64,000 nucleotides of DNA from positions 1 to 64,000 of the forward strand of contig CBFHTK010000013.1 of NCBI GenBank assembly GCA_965658745.1, read 5' to 3'. The stretch comes from JAHDFB01 sp965658745. GTDB taxonomy: Bacteria; Bacteroidota; Bacteroidia; Chitinophagales; Saprospiraceae. The notes under the pieces were generated by a model that saw nothing but the letters and a program-made list of their open reading frames with translations, did no database searches and was not told where the DNA came from. The position numbers and the translations under genes are program-made. Below, piece by piece: positions 8,465 to 16,623 of this stretch. How positions within the stretch are numbered: the stretch's first letter is position 1; every line of letters starts with the position of its first letter.

Positions 8465-10033
8465 TCAGACCTTTTTTACGGCCAACCGTGCTTTAATGGC
8501 ACACGCTGTCTTTGTAATAGCTAACCCGCCTTTACCTGTACATTTATTGCAGCTTGGCATTTGGCTACTGACAGTTGATACGGTCTCAATCACCTCATTC
8601 AATGGAATTAATGCATTAAATCCTGCACGAGCCATCGTTGCTGAAGTCAAAGCGTTTACTGCTGCACTTACATTCTTACCTAGACATGGAGCCTCTACCC
8701 TATCAGCAATAGGATCACAGATCAATCCAATCATATTTTGGATAGCCATGGATGCGGCATCAATGGCCTGATTTGCTGATCCTCCAAACAATTGCACAAT
8801 TCCTGCCGCAGCCATTCCAGCGGATGCTCCGCACTCTACCTGACAACCGTGTTCCTCTGCCGAAAAACCTGGTCCCATCGCAAAGTAGACACCAACGATA
8901 CCGGCTGCGTAATAAGCTTTTATGATTTCATCTTCATTCGCATCTACATCATCAGCAACTGCACGTAAAACACCTCCGACCACACCGCATGATCCTGCCG
9001 TAGGATTTGCCACAACAACTTCCATAGCACTTTTCGATTCCATTATTGCTGAAACATTTGCGATTATCCTGTTGACTATAGAATCTTCGAGAATCTGCTT
9101 CTTCTTCTCAGCACTTTGAATCAAGTGCGACTGCTGAGGTAAAATTCGATCTTCATAAACAGTTCCAGCTAGACCTACTTTAATACTACTTTCTATTATT
9201 CGCACCACTTGCTTCATCTTCTTCTCAAGCTCCTTCTCGTCGAGACCACTTTGACACTTTTCATATTGTAGGCCAATATCTCCCAAATCCTTTTCATTCC
9301 TCTCTGCATACTCCAATAGTCCTGATATGGTCGAAAATGGTGGTTCTGTTTCATTTCCTCCTACAATTGGTAGTACAGGATTTAGAATCACGATTTCTTC
9401 AAAAACCACTCCTTTCATTAAGCTTGATATCGTAGCAGCAGTTATACCCCTAGCAAATTTGATATTTACTAGCCGCTCATTGTCAAAATATGATTCTGAA
9501 AGAAACAAATTATCTTCAAAAATTGCTGCGAAATCAATAAGCTTAGTGTCTTTGGGGACACCCTTGATCAACACTTCGTAGTATGCGCCATTGATGCTGA
9601 CAGAAAATCCGTCGATGCTTGTAATTTCAAAAGATCCACCACCAATTGAAATAGCAATCACTTGACATTGCTTACCACTCTCTCCTACTAGTGAAAGACG
9701 AAAAGTATTTACATGCTCTGTCTTGTAAGAGTTTATTTCGTACTCGATTTGAACTCCTCTTTCTTTCGCAATTAGCTCAGTATGCTTGATACGATCATCC
9801 GCCATATCAACATCAAGCAAGCCTCCCTCAATACCTACCGTTGTTCCTTGCTCACGATAGTTAGGCGCCCAAGCACCCTTGTCATCAAAGTCAATGACTG
9901 CTCTCTTTAACGGTTGATTTAGAATATCTAAACACAACCGTGATGCCCTCCATGATGCAGCAGTATGAGAGCTTGAGGGGCCTCTCATGACGGGGCCAAT
10001 AACGTCATTGAATATACTTGGTCGATTTCTCAT
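8465..10033 (-). CDS. L-serine dehydratase, iron-sulfur dependent, single chain
   Basis: Deaminates L-serine to pyruvate and ammonia with a [4Fe-4S] cluster. The N-terminal beta domain shows VIGPVMRGPSSSHTA (residues 10-24). The C-terminal alpha domain has NPTAGSCGVVGG, the Cys-rich EHGCQVECGASAGMAA and the CNKCTGKGGLAITK cluster motif. At 522 residues it is some 65 longer than the E. coli enzyme, with additional sequence between the two domains. ATG start. It is convergent with pckA, which could turn the resulting pyruvate or oxaloacetate pool towards gluconeogenesis. Confidence 0.93.
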   Translation of the reverse strand: MRNRPSIFNDVIGPVMRGPSSSHTAASWRASRLCLDILNQPLKRAVIDFDDKGAWAPNYREQGTTVGIEGGLLDVDMADDRIKHTELIAKERGVQIEYEINSYKTEHVNTFRLSLVGESGKQCQVIAISIGGGSFEITSIDGFSVSINGAYYEVLIKGVPKDTKLIDFAAIFEDNLFLSESYFDNERLVNIKFARGITAATISSLMKGVVFEEIVILNPVLPIVGGNETEPPFSTISGLLEYAERNEKDLGDIGLQYEKCQSGLDEKELEKKMKQVVRIIESSIKVGLAGTVYEDRILPQQSHLIQSAEKKKQILEDSIVNRIIANVSAIMESKSAMEVVVANPTAGSCGVVGGVLRAVADDVDANEDEIIKAYYAAGIVGVYFAMGPGFSAEEHGCQVECGASAGMAAAGIVQLFGGSANQAIDAASMAIQNMIGLICDPIADRVEAPCLGKNVSAAVNALTSATMARAGFNALIPLNEVIETVSTVSSQMPSCNKCTGKGGLAITKTACAIKARLAVKKV

Positions 10034-10101
10034 ATGTAGATTAAGTTAAACACTTTATAGGATAGATATACTAAAACGACAAAAAATAAAGTATTGCAAT
10101 A

Positions 10102-10407
10102 TTACTCTATCTCTACTTTACCGATGTTTTCAATTTCTCCACCTGTTCGAATTATCACTTCATCAAGTGAGCTAGCTCTGACCTGCACTTTCCCCTCTAC
10201 TGTGAGTTTGCCAAAAACGTCAATACTAGGTACAACTGGATTCATCTCATTATTAATGAATAATAGTGAATTAGCATTTACAAGCAACTCACTACCTGTC
10301 TGAATCTCTATAGACTTACAAGCATAAGTATCTGATAGTTGCAATGTAAAACCAGATGGTCTTAGGTTAGTAAACGACTGGGTCAAAATCTTTTTGCCGT
10401 AGGCTTT
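10102..10407 (-). CDS. Hypothetical small protein coupled to NuoE-like gene
   Basis: About 102 residues, not recognised. The likely start is a GTG at 10410, one base after the upstream gene's TGA, which suggests translational coupling; the boundary given is approximate by one codon. The chain has repeated short beta-strand patterns (SELLVNANSLLFIN, GKLTVEGKVQVRAS, VIIRTGGEIENIGKVEIE) like a small beta-solenoid. No signal peptide is evident. Function unknown; the context links it to the ferredoxin-like protein only by position. Confidence 0.5.
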   Translation of the reverse strand, partial: KAYGKKILTQSFTNLRPSGFTLQLSDTYACKSIEIQTGSELLVNANSLLFINNEMNPVVPSIDVFGKLTVEGKVQVRASSLDEVIIRTGGEIENIGKVEIE

Positions 10408-10411
10408 CACC

Positions 10412-10849
10412 TCATAAGAATCTTTTTTTTGGCGATGAGGGAGCTTTCAAGACTGTATCCAAATTTCCGTCAACAAGTCCAGAATAATTCTGACCATTCA
10501 AATTAAAAGCACTATTCTCATGGCATCTTCCGAGACAAGTCATATGACCAATTTCCTCTGCGACGAAATGCTTCTTCAATTTTTCAGTTAACTCTCCTTG
10601 AGTACCAGCACATAAACAGGCGGTACCATTGCACACATAGACTTTCTTTCCTTTGTTTTCAGGTTTTAGGAAATCATAAAAAGAGGCAGCACCAAATGTG
10701 TTTGCAGAACCAATCAAAAATTCATCTGCTAATTTATCAAGCTCTTCTTTTGAAGGTGCGCCAGTTGGAATAGCGAGTTTACCCATCTTTGTAAATAGGT
10801 TTTCATCTAATCCTTTACTTCCTGATAAATCACTTAAATTTTTAGACAT
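10412..10849 (-). CDS. NuoE-like thioredoxin-fold [2Fe-2S] protein
   Basis: Resembles the 24-kDa NADH dehydrogenase subunit (NuoE/HoxE): a helical N-terminus, then a thioredoxin-like [2Fe-2S] domain with Cys in VCNGTACLCAG and in MTCLGRCHENSAFNLNG. In complex I, NuoE pairs with NuoF to take electrons from NADH. No nuoF or other complex I or hydrogenase gene is nearby, so this is an orphan copy, possibly partner of an NAD-linked dehydrogenase elsewhere. I chose the ATG at 10849 (MSKNLSDLSG); 28 upstream residues from a TTG look non-conserved. Confidence 0.72.
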   Translation of the reverse strand: MSKNLSDLSGSKGLDENLFTKMGKLAIPTGAPSKEELDKLADEFLIGSANTFGAASFYDFLKPENKGKKVYVCNGTACLCAGTQGELTEKLKKHFVAEEIGHMTCLGRCHENSAFNLNGQNYSGLVDGNLDTVLKAPSSPKKRFL

Positions 10850-11091
10850 AATCTGTTTTTCTAGCCTTAAATGATGATTTTTTCTAATCATACAATTCTT
10901 CCCTAAAATACATACAAAAAGCTTAGTAGACAATAAACTACAACTTAGACTAAATCTAAAAAAGGGACAGTTATTCTACCTCTGTAAGACTCAGTATTGC
11001 CAATTAAGAACTATCTCCATAACACTTTCTCATCGTCGCATGTGCACTCAATAAATGAATCCGTATTAAAAAAAATACAGCTATATGCGAG

Positions 11092-11117
11092 TTTGCGTGA
11101 CACGACGTCTACATTTG
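11092..11117 (+). promoter_or_regulatory. Candidate promoter of the DEAD-box helicase gene
   Basis: TTTG at 11092-11095 and TACATTTG at 11110-11117, 14 bases apart, match the Bacteroidota TTTG / TAnnTTTG pattern with a short spacer. The ATG is 56 bases downstream. Confidence 0.35.
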
Positions 11118-11173
11118 CCTCTTATTAAATAATTAAGGGTGAAATCAATTTCAATTTCAAAATGAGATAAACT

Positions 11174-12310
11174 ATGAACTTTACAGAACTAGATATTCAC
11201 CCTGCGCTCCTTCATAATATTAGTCATAATGGCTACGAAACAGCAACTCACATTCAAGCGCAAGCAATTCCAGTTATCCTTAAAGGAAAAGATATGCTAG
11301 GCATTGCAAAAACAGGATCTGGTAAAACCGCAAGTTTTGCCATTCCCATTCTAGACAAGCTATTTTCCAACCATTCTGGAGAAAGAGGTAGGGCTCCTAA
11401 AGTTCTAGTTCTTGTTCCCACACGTGAACTCGCAGTACAAGTTGCACAAGTATTCGATGATTTATCGAGAAATCTGCCTAAACAGATTAAATCAGTTGCT
11501 GTGTATGGGGGTGTATCCATAAATCCGCAAATGAAAGGAATGATGGGTGTAGAAATATTAATTGCTACTCCTGGAAGACTACTTGATTTACAAAGGTCCA
11601 ATGCGGTCAGTTTATCTAAAGTTGAAATTTTGGTTTTGGATGAAGCTGACAAAATGCTAAACCTAGGTTTTCAAAATGAAATGGAAAGCATTCTAGCTTT
11701 GTTGCCAAATAAAAGGCAAAATGCCTTGTTCTCTGCTACTTTGAGCGAACAACTCTCAAGTATAGAAAAAGTCTTACTGAACAAACCGGTTATTGTTGAG
11801 ATAGAAATCAAAGAAGATGATATCGAATTAATCAATCTGTCTGGATATTTTGTAAATGACGATCGGAAAGGGCCGTTTCTTAGATATCTCATCAAAGAAC
11901 AAGAAATGTCACAAGTTCTGGTATTTACATCATCAGGGAATAAGGCTGACAAGGTTGCTTCTAAACTAAATAAAAATGGAATTCAGGCCTTATCAATCCA
12001 CGGAAAAAAGAGTCAATCTGCTAGAATGACAGCTCTTGATAAATTCAAGTCCGGAAATTTACAGGTTCTAGTTGCAACAGATCTTATATCTAGAGGAATA
12101 GACATAGATGAATTACCTTTTGTAATAAACTATGAACTTCCTAGAAGTCCAAAAGACTTCGTACATAGAGTTGGCCGTACTGGAAGAGCAGATTCATCGG
12201 GCGAAGCTATAAGCTTTGTGACAAGAGATGAAACACATCACCTAAAAGTGATTTTAAAGAAGATGAAAAGATACATGGATATCATTGATAGCGAAGAAAT
12301 CGACTTCTAA
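11174..12310 (+). CDS. DEAD-box ATP-dependent RNA helicase (RhlE-like)
   Basis: Unwinds short RNA duplexes, probably in ribosome assembly or mRNA decay. All core motifs are visible in order: Q motif with GYETATHIQAQAIP, motif I AKTGSGKT, PTRELAVQ, TPGRLLD, VLDEADKML, SAT, then the second RecA domain with ATDLISRGIDI and HRVGRTGR. At 378 residues it is a bare helicase core without the basic or Gly-rich tail that many RhlE proteins carry. ATG start. A cold-inducible role is common in the family but not shown here. Confidence 0.93.
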   Translation: MNFTELDIHPALLHNISHNGYETATHIQAQAIPVILKGKDMLGIAKTGSGKTASFAIPILDKLFSNHSGERGRAPKVLVLVPTRELAVQVAQVFDDLSRNLPKQIKSVAVYGGVSINPQMKGMMGVEILIATPGRLLDLQRSNAVSLSKVEILVLDEADKMLNLGFQNEMESILALLPNKRQNALFSATLSEQLSSIEKVLLNKPVIVEIEIKEDDIELINLSGYFVNDDRKGPFLRYLIKEQEMSQVLVFTSSGNKADKVASKLNKNGIQALSIHGKKSQSARMTALDKFKSGNLQVLVATDLISRGIDIDELPFVINYELPRSPKDFVHRVGRTGRADSSGEAISFVTRDETHHLKVILKKMKRYMDIIDSEEIDF

Positions 12311-12404
12311 CTAGCTTTTGAATTCTTTTTTGGGACGTCTTATTCTATTTTAAAAAGTCATATTTTACCTTAGCCCATCCAGATAAAATCTAGTGGTCAT
12401 CCTA

Positions 12405-12539
12405 TTAGTAATCTCGACGAGCCCGGTAGATGGGGTACATGAGATTTTCTTTACTTAAGATGTTTTCGAGCTCTTCTTCGGATAGTAACTTTTTCTCCAA
12501 AACTAATTCTTTGATTGTCTTACCTGGCTGTAAATTCAT
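12405..12539 (-). pseudogene. C-terminal remnant of an aspartase/fumarase-type lyase (44 codons)
   Basis: A short frame from ATG 12539 to TAA 12405 contains GKTIKELVLEKKLLSEEELE and then NILSKENLMYP. This pattern is that of the C-terminal FumaraseC_C domain at the end of aspartate ammonia-lyases. The catalytic body (over 400 residues) is missing; upstream the frame closes after a few codons. I read it as the surviving tail of an aspA-like gene, in the same direction as the PLP enzyme just upstream. It could instead be a small independent protein. Confidence 0.5.
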
Positions 12540-12581
12540 TTTTGAAGTGATTCAAGAACTGAGTAAGCACTCACATTAATC

Positions 12582-14444
12582 CTAACCTATACTTTCGACA
12601 AATTCTGAAAATACTTGCTTATGCAATTCTAAATCCAATTCTGGTGATAATGAGACTCTGGCAATGTAGTCTTTGTCGCCCTCTTTAGTAGTCCCTTGAG
12701 TTGATGTAGCCGGTATTGTCCAATAACATCCCTTTAATTGACCATAGCTAACACAGTATTTACTTTCACTAGGAATATTAGAGATCATCATTTTGATCAA
12801 CTTATGATTGAGCGATCTTTTATGGGATTCCCGCTCCTCATGAGAATCACCCTTCGTCGGGAGGTCTAAAGAAAACACAGATGGAGTAAATCCCTCTCTC
12901 GCTAATTCCTCGGAAACAAAGTTGATTTTTGCATTTGGTAAAGTCTCTTCTATAAAGCTCACAAACTCTCTGGTAATCTTGTAGGCAGCAGCAATTCTCT
13001 GATTCATAGAAGGGAGCTGTTTTGCAAGAATCTCATATTGAAGATTTGTTGCTTCATTATCACACAATTCTAAATGAAATTGAATCTTTTCCATTAGAGA
13101 CTTTGCGGGATCATTCGCTACGCAGTAGCCAGCAGTGCAGAGACCACCACTTGGAAACTTTGATCCACTTGCATATGAAATTGTTCGAACTGTTGAAAGT
13201 ACTTTGCCTTCTCCTAGGAAAAGCACATTTGGACAGAATGTTTGATCCAGAATAAAAACAGGATCAATTGCTTTCACTCCGCTTGGCGTTCTTCTTGTTT
13301 TAGCTAATGCTTTCCTCAATTCAATCAGATTCGGCACCTCGACACGAGGATTAGTTGGAATTTCAGCTATAATGTATGGCACCGCATCTTGACTTGCCAC
13401 TATATCTAGAACAGCATTGACGCTGTCAACCATATCATGCTCCCGATCAACCGGCAAATCTACTATTTCAACATTATCGATACATGCTGCAACACGCCTA
13501 GCTTGGTCATTAGTACCCCCATAGCAATTTGGTGGAACAAGGAACTTGATAGCTTTACCCTTATGATTCTCTTGCGCATCATCAATCAGTCCCATCATAA
13601 TCGCATACTGTATGGAGAGACCGCTAGATCCTACAGCAGGGTTTGACTTCACACCTGTAATATCCTTGATTGATTTTAGTACTGCCGACTTATTAGAATG
13701 AGGCTGACTGCCATTCAACAAAATCTTTGATTTCCCTGTTAGTAACTCCAACGCTATGAGGCAATCTGCCGGAGTCATTGCAATTGTTTCTCTTCTACGA
13801 ACATGCTGGATTTCAGAAATATAGCCTTCATCGATTTCACGATTTATTATTAAAACACTACCAAGATTTTCATGAAGATTGACAAAGAAATCAACGTTAA
13901 TTGAATCATCTAAAAAAGTGTTATCAATCCTAAAAAAATCATCATGCTGAGAGACATATATTGTACTACCCTTGAATTTGGTAATCTCCTCAATTTCACT
14001 CACGTGACGTAATTCAAAGTTATAATTATAGACAGTACGCAACTCTTCGAATTCTAGATAAGCTGGAGCAATTCCTGTATAGATAATCTGGGTCTGCTTT
14101 TTGTCTAAATAATTCTTCCTTAGAATGGCAAGAATCGGAGCGGACTTGGAAGAAAAGCTAATTACATTTCTTGATTTCAAGTCATTAATCTCTCCAATTG
14201 CCCATTCAAGTACACATGACAACGGGTGACCCAACCGAATATAATCATAAGCAGTTGGTAGTTGACTTAGAGCCTGAGTACTAGCCTCATTTTTATGAAA
14301 TAATTCCGAAAACTCATCCAAAAATTCACTTTTGGCCAATTTCTCATTATAAATATCAAGTCGGTGAGTAGTTAGGTTTAACCAATCGGATGGCAAATTC
14401 TGTAAAACCTCCTTGACGTAGTCTCTTATTCTAGTACTTTCCAT
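12582..14444 (-). CDS. PLP-dependent Cys/Met-metabolism enzyme with long N-terminal extension
   Basis: The C-terminal about 400 residues carry a type I PLP fold like cystathionine gamma-synthase/beta-lyase: AVGSSGLSIQYA near the cofactor phosphate site, ILDQTFCPN, and SYASGSKFPSGG with the probable PLP Lys. The family is usually about 380-400 residues, whereas this one has 620, with some 210 extra at the N-terminus (SQLPTAYDYIRLGHPLS, ISFSSKSAPILAILR). The extension is not a domain I recognise. ATG at 14444 chosen over a TTG two codons upstream. The substrate (cystathionine, methionine or other sulfur amino acid) is not decided. Confidence 0.78.
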   Translation of the reverse strand: MESTRIRDYVKEVLQNLPSDWLNLTTHRLDIYNEKLAKSEFLDEFSELFHKNEASTQALSQLPTAYDYIRLGHPLSCVLEWAIGEINDLKSRNVISFSSKSAPILAILRKNYLDKKQTQIIYTGIAPAYLEFEELRTVYNYNFELRHVSEIEEITKFKGSTIYVSQHDDFFRIDNTFLDDSINVDFFVNLHENLGSVLIINREIDEGYISEIQHVRRRETIAMTPADCLIALELLTGKSKILLNGSQPHSNKSAVLKSIKDITGVKSNPAVGSSGLSIQYAIMMGLIDDAQENHKGKAIKFLVPPNCYGGTNDQARRVAACIDNVEIVDLPVDREHDMVDSVNAVLDIVASQDAVPYIIAEIPTNPRVEVPNLIELRKALAKTRRTPSGVKAIDPVFILDQTFCPNVLFLGEGKVLSTVRTISYASGSKFPSGGLCTAGYCVANDPAKSLMEKIQFHLELCDNEATNLQYEILAKQLPSMNQRIAAAYKITREFVSFIEETLPNAKINFVSEELAREGFTPSVFSLDLPTKGDSHEERESHKRSLNHKLIKMMISNIPSESKYCVSYGQLKGCYWTIPATSTQGTTKEGDKDYIARVSLSPELDLELHKQVFSEFVESIG

Positions 14445-14800
14445 AGGCAACTTCTGTCTAAATATAATTATGATAGTTGTAAATTGTTTCCATTATTGGC
14501 GACAAAGATTTTTTTGATATTTGATGCATACTCTCTCTTAAAATGGTCAATCTCTATTTACATATATAAATATTTGTATGGTATTTACATGATGATTGTA
14601 GATTAACAATAGGAATATTTACCTTGCAGTTATTGAATTGTAGAGTAAGTTATAAACTTGCACAAAATTGAGGATTATTATCTGTGGATTCAAGGAAAAT
14701 ACACTAGCTAGTTTATTGAAACACTTTTTGGGCTTAAAGCCCAAAGAGAAAACAGCTCTTTCTGAAATTATTGATCCTAGCAAGTACCTGATGAATAAAA
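14445..14800. other. Gene-free stretch with a perfect palindrome
   Basis: 356 AT-rich bases between the PLP gene start and the FkbM relic. It should contain the PLP gene's promoter, but I see no clear TAnnTTTG element. A 19-base palindrome at 14727-14745 is listed separately. No other gene or repeat is seen. Confidence 0.5.
14727..14745. repeat. Perfect 19-nt palindrome
   Basis: TTTGGGCTT-A-AAGCCCAAA. It could form a 9-bp hairpin on either strand, but no T run follows on either side, so it is not a classic terminator. A binding site for a dimeric regulator or an mRNA 3' stabiliser is possible. Confidence 0.55.
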
Positions 14801-15301
14801 CTACTTGCTAGATAGTAGCCTAATTAATTCCGTCTCAGTCTCAAGAACTGCGATGAAATTGGGTCCAATGAAGTCTTCGTATAAATAGTCATATTTACGG
14901 AATTCCACTTGCTTGGGGAAAATTTTACCAACCTTATAACCATTCTGCTCAAAGAAGCGATAATAATCTATAAGAAGTTTTTTGGTGGTAATATTGATGT
15001 AACCATATTCAAATTGAATCAATTTTATCTTTCCCTTGGTAATATGCTCATTGAGACCTACTAGTGCGTCATACTCTGCCCCTTCAACATCAATCTTAAG
15101 AAAATCTAAGTGTTTGATATTATTCAAATTCATAAAATCATCTCCCTTAATTAGTTCGATTTTCTGCTTTTCCAATGACTCCTCGGGTAGTCCTTCTATA
15201 TCTACTATTGATGAATGTGTATCGGAGGGATAAAGGTTTATCTCTTTTTGACAGTTCTCTCTAAATAAACCCTCATTAATTGGAGTAATGTTGTCAATTG
15301 A
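14801..15301 (-). pseudogene. FkbM-family methyltransferase, N-terminally truncated remnant
   Basis: The open frame runs from a stop at 15302-15304 to the TAA at 14801 without any ATG before residue ~57. It reads as an FkbM SAM-methyltransferase from mid-domain on: NITPINEGLF, SSIVDIEGLPEE, then the diagnostic HLDFLKIDVEGAEYD and an FEYG motif, ending IGPNFIAVLE. The SAM-binding motif I with its GxNxG loop and about 60-80 residues are missing. FkbM enzymes often methylate sugars of surface polysaccharides, but no such cluster is here. It is best called a relic lying behind truA. Confidence 0.65.
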
Positions 15302-15336
15302 ATCAACCTTTGTTAAGCAAGAAAATCAAAACAGCA

Positions 15337-16131
15337 TTATTCCAATCCTAACTTGAGCATTTTGATCATGGGATGCATTTCTTTTAGTTCTATATTTGGA
15401 TACTCGACCTTGCTAAGAAAGAGTCCATTTGGTGGTGCAGGTCTCTTGTAATCAAGTACTTTCTCTTGCTCAAGAATCTTCTCTAAGTCACCAAATGACA
15501 ATCTGCCACTGCCCACTTCTAGTAAGTAATAAACGCAGAATCTGACCATTCCTCGTAGAAAACGATTACTAGTGATAGTAAATCGCAATCTACCCTGCTC
15601 TTCGTTGTAAAACAACTGACAATTAGACACTTGACATAAGGTATTATCATATAAATCTGGCCTTTTGGCAACTGCTTTGAAATCTTCAGTCTTCAGAAAC
15701 AATTTTACTACCTTCTTCATATGTTCAACATTCAAGTCCATATGTTCGCAAAAAGTGCTATACCTGGATAGCATTGGGTCTTTGTTGAGATGAATAAAAT
15801 AATCGTATGTTCTTAATTTTGCACTATATCTCGCATGTAACCTGTCACTGACATGCAATACTTCGAAGACCGCGATACTAGTTGGCAAAGTCTTGTTGAG
15901 TCTAAATTTTAGATCAAATGAAGGCTCTGAATCAAGATTAATGTGGATAACATATTGGCTAGAGTGTACGCCAGTATCAGTACGACCACAACCATAAACA
16001 ACTATATCTTTTTTTAGGATTTTTTGGAGTGCTCGTTCTACAACTTCCTGAACTGTTGCAGAAGTGTTCTTTTGCTTCTGCCAACCATGGTAATTTGTAC
16101 CATCAAATCCTAATTGAATGAAATAACGCAT
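15337..16131 (-). CDS. truA: tRNA pseudouridine(38-40) synthase
   Basis: Isomerises U38-U40 of tRNA anticodon stems to pseudouridine. Catalytic Asp52 lies in the signature YGCGRTDTGVHS. The N-terminus MRYFIQLGFDGTNYHGWQ is the canonical TruA start, fixing the ATG at 16131. The RFLRGMVRF motif in the second half is also conserved. 264 residues is normal. The unidentified protein tail at 16141-16266 stops nine bases before this start, which suggests that truA was once the downstream member of an operon. Confidence 0.95.
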   Translation of the reverse strand: MRYFIQLGFDGTNYHGWQKQKNTSATVQEVVERALQKILKKDIVVYGCGRTDTGVHSSQYVIHINLDSEPSFDLKFRLNKTLPTSIAVFEVLHVSDRLHARYSAKLRTYDYFIHLNKDPMLSRYSTFCEHMDLNVEHMKKVVKLFLKTEDFKAVAKRPDLYDNTLCQVSNCQLFYNEEQGRLRFTITSNRFLRGMVRFCVYYLLEVGSGRLSFGDLEKILEQEKVLDYKRPAPPNGLFLSKVEYPNIELKEMHPMIKMLKLGLE

Positions 16132-16140
16132 CAGCAGTTT

Positions 16141-16266
16141 CTAGTACAAGAATCTCTTTTCTAATGTGAACTTAGTCTCAAAATCACTCGGTGCGTATAG
16201 CTCAATTCTAGCTCCAGGTAATTCCGCTAGATATGCCTTTTCGACATTTTGGTCTATAGTAAATAG
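16141..16266 (-). pseudogene. Unidentified protein C-terminal tail upstream of truA
   Basis: A 41-codon open frame with no start codon, bounded by TAG at 16267-16269, ends with TAG at 16141-16143. It reads LFTIDQNVEKAYLAELPG and continues through ELYAPSDFETKFTLEKRFLY. The residue make-up looks like a real protein terminus, and the position right before truA in the same direction fits a lost operon partner. I cannot name the family. The remaining bases to 16623 hold nothing I can identify beyond being the leader of the peptidase gene. Confidence 0.4.
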
Positions 16267-16623
16267 CTACAATTCTCAAATAACCTCCTCGTTCCAACAC
16301 TTCTCAATATATCATGAACAACTCCAATGAAAAACGCACCTTAAACCGTAATGTAAAATTAATAAAATTGATGAAATGAAATTCAATTAGATCCAAAGCT
16401 TAGCTACCTATTTTTTTTTAGTAAAGCAAGGTTGTTTTTGTCTACTAGGCAGAAGATTCAAGTCACTTTTGATCCAACTATCGCACGATTTGCTGATCTC
16501 TCACAATTATTTTAGATAACTTAGCATTGTTTTTACTAAGCTTACAAGCACAATATCTAGTGCAGGCTTTACATACATTTTGGCGAAAGCAAAGAAAAAA
16601 TCATAATCTCTAAAATAGACAAC
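16267..16623. other. Intergenic region upstream of the DPP III-like gene
   Basis: 357 AT-rich bases between divergent units. No gene, RNA or strong promoter match seen; a TACATTTTG near 16571-16579 is one base off the TAnnTTTG element. Confidence 0.45.

Noticed and set aside
8380..8500. Short Memo-like frame as a gene
   Set aside because: Only about 36 codons, runs through a terminator hairpin and lacks the rest of the family.
8496..9581. Several plus-strand frames of 65-91 codons
   Set aside because: All are antisense shadows of the serine dehydratase gene.
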